Source: an uncultured Phascolarctobacterium sp. (GTDB lineage Bacteria; Bacillota; Negativicutes; Acidaminococcales; Acidaminococcaceae). From it: a DNA stretch of 64,000 bases. The stretch spans positions 1 through 64,000 of the forward strand of contig CANREP010000007.1 in the NCBI GenBank assembly GCA_947629685.1, written 5' to 3'. Each line of letters begins with the position of its first letter. Positions within the stretch are counted from its first letter, which is position 1. This document shows, piece by piece, positions 26,278 through 35,146 of the stretch. Made by a program: the position numbers and the translations under genes. The notes under the pieces are model-generated. The model had not been told where the DNA came from, searched no databases, and saw nothing but the letters and a program-made list of their open reading frames with translations.

Positions 26278-27778
26278 AGGTAAATACGCTGACTGTATAC
26301 CACCCTATATCAAAAAAATAATGCATTCTCTGCTTACTTCCGGCTACCAGGCATATGTTGTCGGCGGCGCAGTGCGCGACCTGCTGCTCGGAATCTGCCC
26401 CGGCGACTTTGATATCGCCACCGATGCACGGCCGGCAGATACCCTGGCTATCTGCCGTCAAAACGGTTGGAAAACGGTCGACAAGCTGGGCGGTAACTTT
26501 GGCTGCGTAGTAGCTGTAGTAGAGCATACGGCCGTCGAAATAACTACTTTCCGCGGCGAAGGTTACGGCAGCGACGCCCACCGCCCTGAGCAGATCTGGT
26601 ACTGCGACAGCCTGCAGGATGACCTCAGCCGCCGTGATTTTACGGTCAACGCTATGGCTATGGATATTGACGGTACTATCTATGATTATTTTGGCGGCCA
26701 GCAAGACCTGGCGCACAAATTGCTGCGCACTGTAGGTAATGCCTGGCAGCGCTACGAAGAAGACGCGCTGCGGATGCTGCGCGCCTGCCGCTTTGTCGGC
26801 CAGCTTGGCTTTACCTATATCCAAACAGATAGACTACTGCCATCATTTGGCCAGCAGCAGACTCCTTATTATCTGCCGGTCAATTTTTCTTTCCCGACGG
26901 ACCACTGCGCCGGTCTTTCCCTGGAACGGGTAAAAAAAGAACTGGACAAGCTGCTGCTCACTGAACACGCCGGTCATGGCTTGATGCTACTTATGTCTAC
27001 GGGTCTTACGGATGCTATTTGCCGCGTAAAAGAGCACGGCAGCTACACAGAAACGGCCATCCTGCCTGAGCTGCGGCACTTAGCCGGGCTGAAGCAGAAC
27101 ACGCGCTTTCATTGTTACGATGCCTGGGAGCACACACTCCAAGCCGTAGATAACAGCCGGCGCGACCTTGCCATCCGCTGGGCCCTGCTGCTGCACGACA
27201 TCGGCAAGGGTTTACCAGGAATCCGCTGCATAAACAAAGAAGGCCAGCCCGGCGACCACGGCCACGAAGCTAAAAGCGCGGTCATGGCAGAGACGATATT
27301 ACGCAGGCTGCGCTACCCCGAAAAATTTATCAGAGAAGTAGTCTGGCTGGTTGCCCGTCATATGCGCTTTGCCCCCATGCTCATTACCGGCCGCAAAACG
27401 CTACTGCACTGGGTACGCACGGAAGCAGCTTCCGGCTATTTCCGTACCGGCAGCGATATGGAAGCCGCTTTCACCAAACTGGTAGAAGTTTTTCTAGCTG
27501 ACATGGGCGCCACCCACGCCAAAAATAACCCTTCCCTCATGGAATCCGGCCGACAGCTGGGCAGACAAGTCATAGAACTTGCCGCCAGTTATCCCATCCA
27601 TACTTCGGAACTTGCAGTCAACGGACAGGCAATAAGCCAGCTCTGTCCTCCTCATACTGTCGGCAAACTGCTCAATTACCTGCTGCAGCGCGTACAGAGC
27701 GGTAATCTTCCCAACGATAAAGAAACCCTGCTCGCAGCTTTACAGAAATATCTCAGCAAACAACAGGAGGATTTATGA
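26270..27778 (+). CDS. cca: CCA tRNA nucleotidyltransferase with HD domain
   Basis: 502 residues. Class II nucleotidyltransferase head: VVGGAVRDLLLG and DFDIATDA, then DFTVNAMAMD and the nucleotide-binding YEEDALRMLRACRF. The C-terminal region has an HD-type motif LLHDIGKG (near residue 313), as in the longer bacterial CCA enzymes. It adds or repairs the 3' CCA of tRNAs. TTG start at 26270 with GAAGG 8 bases upstream. Coupled to nat before it and to the C39-like gene after it (ATGA overlap). Confidence 0.94.
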   Translation: MIKGKYADCIPPYIKKIMHSLLTSGYQAYVVGGAVRDLLLGICPGDFDIATDARPADTLAICRQNGWKTVDKLGGNFGCVVAVVEHTAVEITTFRGEGYGSDAHRPEQIWYCDSLQDDLSRRDFTVNAMAMDIDGTIYDYFGGQQDLAHKLLRTVGNAWQRYEEDALRMLRACRFVGQLGFTYIQTDRLLPSFGQQQTPYYLPVNFSFPTDHCAGLSLERVKKELDKLLLTEHAGHGLMLLMSTGLTDAICRVKEHGSYTETAILPELRHLAGLKQNTRFHCYDAWEHTLQAVDNSRRDLAIRWALLLHDIGKGLPGIRCINKEGQPGDHGHEAKSAVMAETILRRLRYPEKFIREVVWLVARHMRFAPMLITGRKTLLHWVRTEAASGYFRTGSDMEAAFTKLVEVFLADMGATHAKNNPSLMESGRQLGRQVIELAASYPIHTSELAVNGQAISQLCPPHTVGKLLNYLLQRVQSGNLPNDKETLLAALQKYLSKQQEDL

Positions 27779-28530
27779 AAGATTTTAAAACCGTCTTGCT
27801 TATCGCGCTCTGCGGCGCCATCCTGACGGGAATCTGGACCTTAAAGGACAATTTCAGCGAAGTCGCGGATGGTTACTCAGCTGCCGCAGGCTGCGGAGCA
27901 GCGCAGTTTATCGGCAAGCATGACATTATAAACTCTCCCTACTTCGCTCATCCCGATATCTACAATATGCAGCCTAACGACCATTTACTGCTGCTGCCAA
28001 AATTCCAAACCATGCAGCAAAGCACCGAGTATACCTGCGGTCCCGTTGCCGCCAACATGGTCGTAAATTATTTTCTCGGACAGCCGCTGCACACGGAAAT
28101 GCAGATTGCAGAAATTATGGGCACCAGCTCCTATAAAGGCACCAACACCAAAGGTATGTGCCGTTATTTTAAAGAAATAGGCTGGCAGGTAAAATCCTCC
28201 GGCGATACAGCTTCGCCCAAAAATTACGATGCTTTCCTGCAATTCGTCCATGCTAACCTCTCGGAAGGAACTCCCATCATCGTCGAAAACATTGACTGGG
28301 GCGGACACTGGCGCGTCATTATCGGCTACGACAGTATGGGCACCGAATATGCCGGCGACGATGTACTGCTGCTGGCAGATCCCTACGATTTGGCCGACCA
28401 GCTGCAGGACGGTTATAACATCGTACCGGCGGAAAAATTCTTTTATATGTGGTTTGACGCCCAGCTTTTCGATAAAAGCGAGCAGAAAAAACAGTGGCTG
28501 ACGGCAAAGCCTGCTAAAAACGGTAAATAA
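27775..28530 (+). CDS. Exported C39-like papain-fold peptidase
   Basis: 251 residues. The N-terminal hydrophobic stretch (about 5-23) is a signal anchor or signal peptide. The peptidase core has the catalytic Cys in EYTCGPVAANMVV, the His in GGHWRVIIGYD and the Asp in LLADPYD. No ABC transporter is attached, unlike bacteriocin-processing C39 peptidases. Its substrate is unknown. AGGAGG precedes the ATG. Confidence 0.86.
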   Translation: MKDFKTVLLIALCGAILTGIWTLKDNFSEVADGYSAAAGCGAAQFIGKHDIINSPYFAHPDIYNMQPNDHLLLLPKFQTMQQSTEYTCGPVAANMVVNYFLGQPLHTEMQIAEIMGTSSYKGTNTKGMCRYFKEIGWQVKSSGDTASPKNYDAFLQFVHANLSEGTPIIVENIDWGGHWRVIIGYDSMGTEYAGDDVLLLADPYDLADQLQDGYNIVPAEKFFYMWFDAQLFDKSEQKKQWLTAKPAKNGK

Positions 28531-28534
28531 TATT

Positions 28535-28708
28535 ATGCTTAATTTATTGTTCGCCTGTTTTCTCTTCGGCCTGCTTTGCGCCGTCTGCCTGCGCGGATTA
28601 TATCGCGTCCTGAAATACCGACAGGCCTTTACTGCCGGTGACTACGCCCTTTTAACCGCTCTTTTTATCGGTACGCTGCTGTCCGCCTATATTGCGCTGA
28701 AAAATTAA
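28535..28708 (+). CDS. Small two-helix membrane protein, function unknown
   Basis: 57 residues, too short for most gene callers. Begins MLNLLFACFLFGLLCAVCL (first membrane helix), has a basic turn (about 20-31) and a second helix ALLTALFIGTLLSAYIAL. Four bases after the C39-like stop and directly before a strong terminator, so it is the last gene of this transcript. The ribosome site is weak (CGGTAAA), so translation would depend on coupling. Codon use is like its neighbours, which supports it being real. Confidence 0.6.
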   Translation: MLNLLFACFLFGLLCAVCLRGLYRVLKYRQAFTAGDYALLTALFIGTLLSAYIALKN

Positions 28709-28741
28709 AAGCATCTTACACACCGTGTAAGATGCTTTTTG
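28707..28741. terminator. Strong bidirectional terminator
   Basis: Eleven-base perfect stem GCATCTTACAC/GTGTAAGATGC with a three-base loop, flanked by A and T runs. It ends the plus-strand nat-cca-C39 group and the convergent MFS gene. Confidence 0.95.
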
Positions 28742-28743
28742 TT

Positions 28744-29982
28744 TTAATACTCTATATGGGCCGCCTTACCGCGCACCCTGGTAAAGAAAGTGTACAGAGA
28801 AACTGAAATCAGGATGCAGCCAGTAGTTACGAGCACGAATCTCGTCGGCAGATGATTGCCTAAGATACCGCCCAGCAGCGGTCCTACTACGCCGCCAAAC
28901 TGCTGCGCCGAAGTTACCAATCCGAAAGCCTTGCCGCGCATGGACTGATCCGTAACCTCCACCAGGTTGGCGTTAATATTGGGGATTGCTCCCGCCAAGA
29001 ACAAACCGTAAACAAACTGGATACCGGCAAACTGCCACACATCCTGTACAAACATCTGGAACAGATTGACAAAACCAGCGCCAAAAGATACCAGACAGAA
29101 AATGCGGATATAGCCGAAACGCTGTCCTCGCTTGCCCCAGAACGGAGCCGCAATAATGCCCGCTATTCCGGCCAGTGAGAAGATAATGCCTGCCGTCTTG
29201 ACCGTATCGTCGTTCATTACGCCCATAAGCCGGCTTACGTACATGGTAATCAAGGGCTGGATAATCATAACGCAGACCTGGATAAGAAAGAACATGCACA
29301 TAATGTACAGCAGGTTTTTATTGGACAGAGCGCCTTTCAGATCGCGGATCAGATTGATTTCCGCTTTCTGTCTTTCGGCGCTGATGGGAACGTCATGGAC
29401 GAAGAATACTACCAGCAGAGCTCCCAAAAACAAACAGCCGCTGCTGACGAAAAACGACATCCGCATACCGAACCAGCTGCTGAGATAACCGCCCAGCAAA
29501 GGCCCTAAAATACTGCCGCTGGCGACTGCCGTCTGCATCAGCCCCATGCCCCAGCCCATACGCCTTTCCGGCAGCGTCGAAGATATCAAAGACATGGAGG
29601 CAGGCACAAACCCGCTGATCAAGCCGGTCAGAGAACGCACTATCAGCAGCTGGGTAGCATTCTGCGAAACGCCTGCCAGCCAATATGTCATAGCCAGGCC
29701 CAGGCCGGCGCGAATCGCCATTTTCCGCTGCCCTACCTTGTCGGCACGCGCTCCCCAGTAAGGCGCCATCAAGGCCGCTCCCAAGAATGTTACAGAGTAG
29801 ACCAGGCCGCTCCAGAAATTAACATTATCCTGCGGTACATGCAGCTCATGCAGCAGGTAAATAGGCAGAAACGGTACGACCATAGTATAGCTGGCGCAGG
29901 CAAAAAATACCCCCACCCATAAAACAGCCAGGTTGACCTTCCAGTTTACTTTTTTCTCTCCATGCTCGTCAAAAAGAGCCAT
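28744..29982 (-). CDS. Major facilitator superfamily transporter (multidrug-type, DHA1)
   Basis: 412 residues with 12 predicted membrane helices. The loop 2-3 signature is WGARADKVGQRKM, and helix 5 motif C is visible in ASGSILGPLLGGYLSS, characteristic of drug:proton antiporters. Substrate unknown. GGGGAG precedes the ATG. A GTACAG inverted repeat (30084-30102) lies upstream. Confidence 0.88.
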   Translation of the reverse strand: MALFDEHGEKKVNWKVNLAVLWVGVFFACASYTMVVPFLPIYLLHELHVPQDNVNFWSGLVYSVTFLGAALMAPYWGARADKVGQRKMAIRAGLGLAMTYWLAGVSQNATQLLIVRSLTGLISGFVPASMSLISSTLPERRMGWGMGLMQTAVASGSILGPLLGGYLSSWFGMRMSFFVSSGCLFLGALLVVFFVHDVPISAERQKAEINLIRDLKGALSNKNLLYIMCMFFLIQVCVMIIQPLITMYVSRLMGVMNDDTVKTAGIIFSLAGIAGIIAAPFWGKRGQRFGYIRIFCLVSFGAGFVNLFQMFVQDVWQFAGIQFVYGLFLAGAIPNINANLVEVTDQSMRGKAFGLVTSAQQFGGVVGPLLGGILGNHLPTRFVLVTTGCILISVSLYTFFTRVRGKAAHIEY

Positions 29983-30083
29983 ACCATCATCTCCCCATTT
30001 ACTGCTGTTTTAAATTTTGCAGATATATTTATACTATACTGTAATTTTATAATTTACTGTGCATACAGGAAAAATTTTTTAGA

Positions 30084-30102
30084 GTACAGTTGCCATCTGT
30101 AC
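30084..30102. promoter_or_regulatory. Inverted repeat GTACAG-N7-CTGTAC (possible operator)
   Basis: A perfect six-base inverted repeat with 7-base spacing in the 463-base gap between two divergent genes (29983-30445), about 100 bases from the MFS start. The rest of that gap is AT-rich and shows no gene. Confidence 0.4.
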
Positions 30103-30404
30103 AGCTATTCTTACAGACCTTATCCACTATATATGTTACATAATAATTATAACATATCCTCGGTTATGTTTTTTTGTTACATTTTTACAAGCCGCCGCCA
30201 ATTTACAATTTTTGTATTTTTATAAATTTTTTTGTGGTTTTAGAGTTATAAAATGCATAATACTGTTTTTTTATAATATAAATTCACATATTATTCACAA
30301 TACTTACTGCCTGCTACAAAGACGCTCGCCGCTGTATATTCTGAAGCAGTTGACAGCATTGTGAATTTTTTCCCGTAGCCATCTTTATGTCACAAAAATT
30401 TTAC

Positions 30405-30438
30405 TGTATAATAAAATAGATATTGTAATAAAAGGATG
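30405..30438 (+). promoter_or_regulatory. Probable -10 element and ribosome site of the 359-residue gene
   Basis: TATAAT at 30407-30412 (no good -35 seen), followed by the ribosome site AAAGGATG at 30431-30438 before the TTG start at 30446. Confidence 0.5.
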
Positions 30439-30445
30439 TGTAAAT

Positions 30446-31525
30446 TTGAAACCTTATGTTCAACAAGAAATAAAATCCTGCGGATTTTTTTCCAAATTGA
30501 TAAACGGCAAACCCACAGAAAATTCCTGGGCAGAAATAAACAATATCCTGGCAGCAGCAGCCGATGTACATGAACTGACCGCAGAAAAAATGCAGTCAGC
30601 ACTGAAAAAATGGGGCGGCAAACTTGACGAAAGCAGCTTTGAACAACGTTCCGGGATGTACAGGAAGTTTGCCGACATCGCCTATACGGACGCGCAGAGC
30701 TGTGAAGACAGCCTGCTTACCGACTGCAGCTATCTGGCTGACATATTGCAGCTGCCGCCGCATCTGAAAAAAATGGCTGATAAAGGCGCTAAACAAGCCG
30801 CTTATTTTACCCGCTGCGGCAAATTGTTAAAGCACGAAGAAACTATCGACATCACCGCCATCAATAAGATTTTCGGCTATGACTATGAAGACGGGCTGAA
30901 AATCCGTAAGCAGGTCTTCCAGGAGCATTTCAATGCGCTTTTTGACGGTATCAGCGAGCGTCAGCGCTTCTCTCCCGACGAAGAAGCTTCTTTGCGCCAA
31001 GACTGCGTCACTCTCGATATTCCCTATGAATTTAAGAATAATATCGTCAACGCGCTCAAACGCTATCGTGACCTCTGGAATGCCGAACACAATAAACTGG
31101 GCAATATCCAGGTAGATATACCTCTGCAGCAGGGCGAAGTCTGCCACGCAGCAGCGCAGGCAGGTCTGTGCCAGCATAAAGTCGTAGAAAAAGAAGACAA
31201 CTATTTTGAACTGACCCGCAAATTCAACATTGATGAGACCGTAACCTTTAAAGGCGAAAAGCTGGAACATCCTAAAATGAAAGAAGAAATAACCGCGCTG
31301 CTTGATATCGGCTACTTCTTCCTCACTAACCAACGCATCATCTATTTAAGCAAGAAAACTGCTCAGACCGTAGAACTGGAGCAGATTGCGTCTGCCACAC
31401 TGGATGTGAATATCATTACTTTCCATACCAAAAATAACGGTGATTTTATGTACAAATTCAGCGACGAAGCTGCTGGCGTAATGTACATCCTCTTTAACCG
31501 CACCTATCAGGAAAATGTAAAATAA
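30446..31525 (+). CDS. Protein of unknown function with possible PH/GRAM-like C-terminus
   Basis: 359 residues, cytoplasmic, no signal or membrane segment. The first 220 residues are helical and charged; an Asp-Glu-rich region around 160-200 resembles calcium-sensor or TerB-like helical bundles, but I cannot assign it. Residues about 280-355 look like a bacterial PH-like beta-barrel (YFFLTNQRIIYLSKK followed by repeated short strands). TTG start with AAAGGATG. It stands alone, between a divergent transporter and a convergent CAP-domain gene. Confidence 0.7.
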   Translation: MKPYVQQEIKSCGFFSKLINGKPTENSWAEINNILAAAADVHELTAEKMQSALKKWGGKLDESSFEQRSGMYRKFADIAYTDAQSCEDSLLTDCSYLADILQLPPHLKKMADKGAKQAAYFTRCGKLLKHEETIDITAINKIFGYDYEDGLKIRKQVFQEHFNALFDGISERQRFSPDEEASLRQDCVTLDIPYEFKNNIVNALKRYRDLWNAEHNKLGNIQVDIPLQQGEVCHAAAQAGLCQHKVVEKEDNYFELTRKFNIDETVTFKGEKLEHPKMKEEITALLDIGYFFLTNQRIIYLSKKTAQTVELEQIASATLDVNIITFHTKNNGDFMYKFSDEAAGVMYILFNRTYQENVK

Positions 31526-31529
31526 TCTA

Positions 31530-31583
31530 AATAAAAAACAGCACTTTCAAAGATTAAGATTCTTTAAAAGTGCTGTTTTTTTA
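31530..31583. terminator. Bidirectional terminator between the 359-residue gene and the exported-protein cluster
   Basis: Eleven-base stem AACAGCACTTT (31537-31547) with AAAGTGCTGTT (31567-31577) flanked by A and T runs; ends transcripts from both sides. Confidence 0.9.
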
Positions 31584-32342
31584 TCCTCTAAATATTTGAA
31601 CCCAGTAATGTCTATAACCACCTACACCATATAAATCATAACAATATCCAACACCTAATTCTCTAAAAGATTTATTTAAAATATTACTTCTGTGCCCTGG
31701 AGACTCCATCCAACCTTTCATTACATCTTCTGGAGTTCGTGAACCGGCAGCAATATTCTCTCCTAAACCTTTATTTTGTCTTTTGCCTAAAACGGTAAAA
31801 CACTTTTCCCCATTAGGCCTTTCATGCGAAAACACTTGCGTTAATTCTTGAACACGTATGTAAGCCCCTTTTTGCAAATCATCAGCCAATCGCAATGGTT
31901 TTGCACCAACTTTAGCTCGCTCAATATTAACTAACTCTAAAATTTTTACGTCAAAATTAGCAATTTCCTCATTAGTTAATAAATCATTATCAACTTGTTC
32001 CTCCCACCCTGCTGAACCTAAATTATCTTGTGTCACTACATGTACTAAAAAACACAAACGCTCACATATAGGAGGATTAAAACACACAGGATACAAAACT
32101 TTTAAAACAGTGTCTCCCGTATTTTTAAAAAGCAGTTTTTCTTTATTTTCTACAGTAACTTGCTCAGCAAACGCATGATCAAATTCATACGTAACTGCAG
32201 GAACATCTACAAAAAAATAACTATTGACAGGCAAACATATTTCCTGATCGAAAATTTCGTTATTTGCTGCTGAACAAACACCAGAACATACACAACCTGC
32301 AATAATTACACAAAAAATATATTTCATAAAATTTTTTAACAT
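31581..32342 (-). CDS. CAP-domain (SCP/PR1-like) exported protein
   Basis: 253 residues. The N-terminus is an export signal; it may be a lipoprotein (lipobox IIAGC at about 13-17) or may be cleaved further on. The middle region (about 30-110) is beta-rich and unassigned. The C-terminal CAP domain (about 125-250) shows LVNIERAKVGAKPL, VFSHERPNG, GENIAAGSRTPEDVMKGWM and SPGHRSNIL, the core CAP signatures including conserved His and Glu. Last gene of the exported cluster. Confidence 0.9.
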   Translation of the reverse strand: MLKNFMKYIFCVIIAGCVCSGVCSAANNEIFDQEICLPVNSYFFVDVPAVTYEFDHAFAEQVTVENKEKLLFKNTGDTVLKVLYPVCFNPPICERLCFLVHVVTQDNLGSAGWEEQVDNDLLTNEEIANFDVKILELVNIERAKVGAKPLRLADDLQKGAYIRVQELTQVFSHERPNGEKCFTVLGKRQNKGLGENIAAGSRTPEDVMKGWMESPGHRSNILNKSFRELGVGYCYDLYGVGGYRHYWVQIFRG

Positions 32343-32369
32343 TAAAACTCCCGCCTTATTATTTTTCTT

Positions 32370-33443
32370 CTACCATACTGCAATCATCAGCCTATTATAA
32401 GAACTGGAACGCAATTCTACATGACATTCTATATTACTCTCTATTTGTGCAAATAATGTTTGCGGAGAACCTGCATAATTCATAGAATACGTTCCCCTAC
32501 CATCCTTATAAGCTAAATTGATATTCTTAACGTCTTTTATTTTATGAAGCGCATTCTCAACCGCCATAATTTTATCATACCCTGCTCCTACAACTATTAC
32601 TTCTATTCTCTGACGGTTACCAGCTGCCAATTCCAATAACTTGCTTGACAAATACGTGCCCATTTCTTTCCCCGCGACTTTTGAAGCCTTTTGGGCGGCT
32701 ACTTCCACAGAACTATCTACAGCAGCTCCGTCTTTACTGCCTGACGCTATAATCTGCCCTGTAGCTTCAACATACATCTTAGCATCTAAGCATATACGAC
32801 AGCTCAACGTCCCAGTCTTTTTTTTGCCAGGTAAAAATTTGCCAATATCTCCAATATTTTCACAGGTTGCATTGCCTACTACCAGAATATCTGCCTGCAT
32901 AGATTGCGCCACCAAATGCAATTTTTCACTATTTAAATTAAATGCATTACTGTATTCGGACCTATACCGGCCTATATCCAGCATATTATCAAAACCAGCA
33001 TCATTAAAAGCTTTAACAACAGCTGTTTCCGCAGTAAAGTCTGACGGAATAAGAACCGCAATTTTAGGATTGCGTAATTTATTATCAATCAATCCCAATT
33101 TTGTCAGCTCATCCATCAATTGAGATTCAGGATGTAAATCAACTTCTGCATTTATCACTACACGCCAGCCGTTAGTATCTTCTTCAGATTCTATAACATC
33201 ATATTTACTGATGAAACCTTTACTGACAGCATATATTTTATCTTCTAACACAACATTTTTATCTACCATAGTTTTGGAATCAATTAAAACTCCAACTGCA
33301 GTTTCCACTGCATTGCGCAAAGCATCGTTCATAGCCTCATTATGAGTTACTCCTACTCCCGTTGCAGTAATATTTTCGGCACTAACATTTTGGCAGGTTA
33401 TTACAGATAACACCAGAAAAAAAAGTACGATAAATTTTTTCAT
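32370..33443 (-). CDS. Exported FlgT-N/LPP20-like protein
   Basis: 357 residues with a signal peptide ending VSA-EN. Residues about 25-105 form a FlgT N-terminal/LPP20-like domain: ATGVGVTHNEAMNDALRNAV, GVLIDSKTMV, SKGFISKYDVIE. A second alpha/beta domain (about 120-240) contains IAVLIPSDF and ADILVVGNATC, a CsgG/TolB-N-like fold. Clear paralogue of the gene at 40898-41974 over its first 100 residues and the same layout. FlgT-type proteins build rings under the outer membrane; no flagellar genes are seen here. Confidence 0.8.
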   Translation of the reverse strand: MKKFIVLFFLVLSVITCQNVSAENITATGVGVTHNEAMNDALRNAVETAVGVLIDSKTMVDKNVVLEDKIYAVSKGFISKYDVIESEEDTNGWRVVINAEVDLHPESQLMDELTKLGLIDNKLRNPKIAVLIPSDFTAETAVVKAFNDAGFDNMLDIGRYRSEYSNAFNLNSEKLHLVAQSMQADILVVGNATCENIGDIGKFLPGKKKTGTLSCRICLDAKMYVEATGQIIASGSKDGAAVDSSVEVAAQKASKVAGKEMGTYLSSKLLELAAGNRQRIEVIVVGAGYDKIMAVENALHKIKDVKNINLAYKDGRGTYSMNYAGSPQTLFAQIESNIECHVELRSSSYNRLMIAVW

Positions 33444-33447
33444 AATA

Positions 33448-34284
33448 TCAACCCCGTTTTACATAACACCCTTCAGTAATCTTATCATTTTCTTTAATAA
33501 TCTTACATACTGAATATTCCTCGCTTGTATTTTCTACCTTCAGTTTCCCCAAAACTACTTCTTCTACTGTAATAATTTCACCACTTACAGGATGTCTAAT
33601 CACTTTTCCTTCTTTATAAACAATAAGGGTATCGTTTATATGTACTCCATTATCACTGCCAATATCAATATATACTTTATCATTACTTACGCTGACAATC
33701 ATCCCTGTAACAGGATTATGCTTGTCAATAATCTTCTTTACTTTCTCAGCAACATCACCAGCCGCATTAGCAATCATAATATCTTTATCAGGATATTTAT
33801 TTTCATATTCGCTTACTGTATCAGAACCTTCAACCAATTCAGCAATGTCAATAAGCCCTGTCTTATTATCAATAAATTTAAAATTAAATTTTATTTTCGC
33901 TTTGTATCCCTTATATAAATAGTTATTAAAACGTTCATATTCTGCCAAAGTTACATTGCCAACAATTGTATAATCTGCTCCCAATATATCACCAAATTTA
34001 ATAGCTGTTTCACTATTTATAAGGCCGCTGCTATGCAAATTAAGCTCACTCAATACATGCTCCAACTGTGCTCGTTCTACAACATTATAATTTCCGCTCT
34101 GCACTAATATAGTATTCAGAGCCGCTTCTAAATCTTGGGCAGCCTTTCTGCCATAACTGTTTTTTACGCCATTTTCCACTTTAGTTACCGCAACTGTTTT
34201 TTTGGCCGCTTCACAACTGATATTTCCTATCATCATTATTGTAAATAGCAAAAAAGACAATATTATTCTTAATATATTTTTCAT
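33448..34284 (-). CDS. Exported CsgG-like protein with FlgT C-terminal domain
   Basis: About 278 residues. Signal peptide, then a CsgG-like domain (about 30-190): YNVVERAQLEHVLSELNLH, SSGLINSETAIKFGDILGAD, YTIVGNVTLAEY. The C-terminal 80 residues (VTGMIVSVSNDKVYIDIGSD to the end) fit the FlgT C-terminal SH3-like domain. The ATG at 34284 has AAGGAG in front; a GTG reading begins earlier without a site. The combination of CsgG- and FlgT-type parts ties the whole cluster together. Confidence 0.82.
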   Translation of the reverse strand: MKNILRIILSFLLFTIMMIGNISCEAAKKTVAVTKVENGVKNSYGRKAAQDLEAALNTILVQSGNYNVVERAQLEHVLSELNLHSSGLINSETAIKFGDILGADYTIVGNVTLAEYERFNNYLYKGYKAKIKFNFKFIDNKTGLIDIAELVEGSDTVSEYENKYPDKDIMIANAAGDVAEKVKKIIDKHNPVTGMIVSVSNDKVYIDIGSDNGVHINDTLIVYKEGKVIRHPVSGEIITVEEVVLGKLKVENTSEEYSVCKIIKENDKITEGCYVKRG

Positions 34285-34318
34285 TTTCAAAACTCCTTTT
34301 TCCTCAATCACAGTTACT

Positions 34319-35071
34319 TTACCTACTTAAATCACATAAATAGAATAATAAGAATTCATTTTGTAAATATTTCTCTGCAACAGGCCACAACCATTTCTTC
34401 TTCATTACCGTATCGTTATACAAATCTAAATAAAACTTACTCGTCCCATAATTATCAATGCAATTAGCGCTTTTTTGAAGTAATTCTAAAAATTTATCTT
34501 CATTTCCTAATACTAAATTGGCCATAGCCAAAATCCGCAAATTATCCGATTGTTCATCTTTATTTAATAAAAAGCATATTTCTTTCGCCAATAATTGTCC
34601 TTTTTGATAGTATACCTCTTTTTCAGGCCTATAAGCCATATCACCAGCATGGCATAGAATAGCATAATCGAGTAACAATCTTACATTATTATTACTCAAT
34701 AGTTCATTTTGCAAAAACTTTTCTGCTTGTAAAAATGCACTTTTGGCATACGGAAGTACTCCTTTACCACGATATATCTGCATGGAAAGAATAACATAAG
34801 AAATATTACTATCATCTATAATCCTGGCTTTCGCTATATCAGAAATAGCAGTTGCATAAAGAGTTCCTCTTTCCGCAGCTACATTAGTATTTTTAGCCGC
34901 ATAATATGCTTCATACGCCTGATTAAAGTACTTTATACTCTGAGGTACGGTATCAATAAAATCTTTCTCTGCGCTGACATATTCAAAATTTTGTTCTTCA
35001 CAGTCAGCCTTTGCGACTATCAACAGCATAAATATAAAAAAAATATTTAACAATAACCGAGCAAACTTCAT
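34319..35071 (-). CDS. Exported protein of unknown function in the CsgG-like cluster
   Basis: About 250 residues with a signal peptide ending AKA-DC. The mature part is entirely helical, with regularly spaced aromatic and alanine residues suggesting TPR-like or other helical repeats (about 60-230), though no repeat consensus is clear. Position between a terminator upstream and the CsgG/FlgT gene downstream suggests a periplasmic adaptor role; this is inference. Confidence 0.65.
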   Translation of the reverse strand: MKFARLLLNIFFIFMLLIVAKADCEEQNFEYVSAEKDFIDTVPQSIKYFNQAYEAYYAAKNTNVAAERGTLYATAISDIAKARIIDDSNISYVILSMQIYRGKGVLPYAKSAFLQAEKFLQNELLSNNNVRLLLDYAILCHAGDMAYRPEKEVYYQKGQLLAKEICFLLNKDEQSDNLRILAMANLVLGNEDKFLELLQKSANCIDNYGTSKFYLDLYNDTVMKKKWLWPVAEKYLQNEFLLFYLCDLSR

Positions 35072-35090
35072 TCTCCACCTCATGACTTAA

Positions 35091-35129
35091 TAAAAAAGAG
35101 GAATATACCTAAAATATAAGTATATTCCT
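35091..35129 (-). terminator. Internal terminator within the exported-protein cluster
   Basis: Ten-base stem AGGAATATAC (35099-35108) with GTATATTCCT (35120-35129), followed on the minus strand by TTTTTT. It lies after the LPP20-like gene and before the next gene, which starts only about 20 bases later, so it likely acts as a partial terminator setting gene dosage. Confidence 0.82.
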
Positions 35130-35146
35130 GTCTCCTTAAAATAAAT

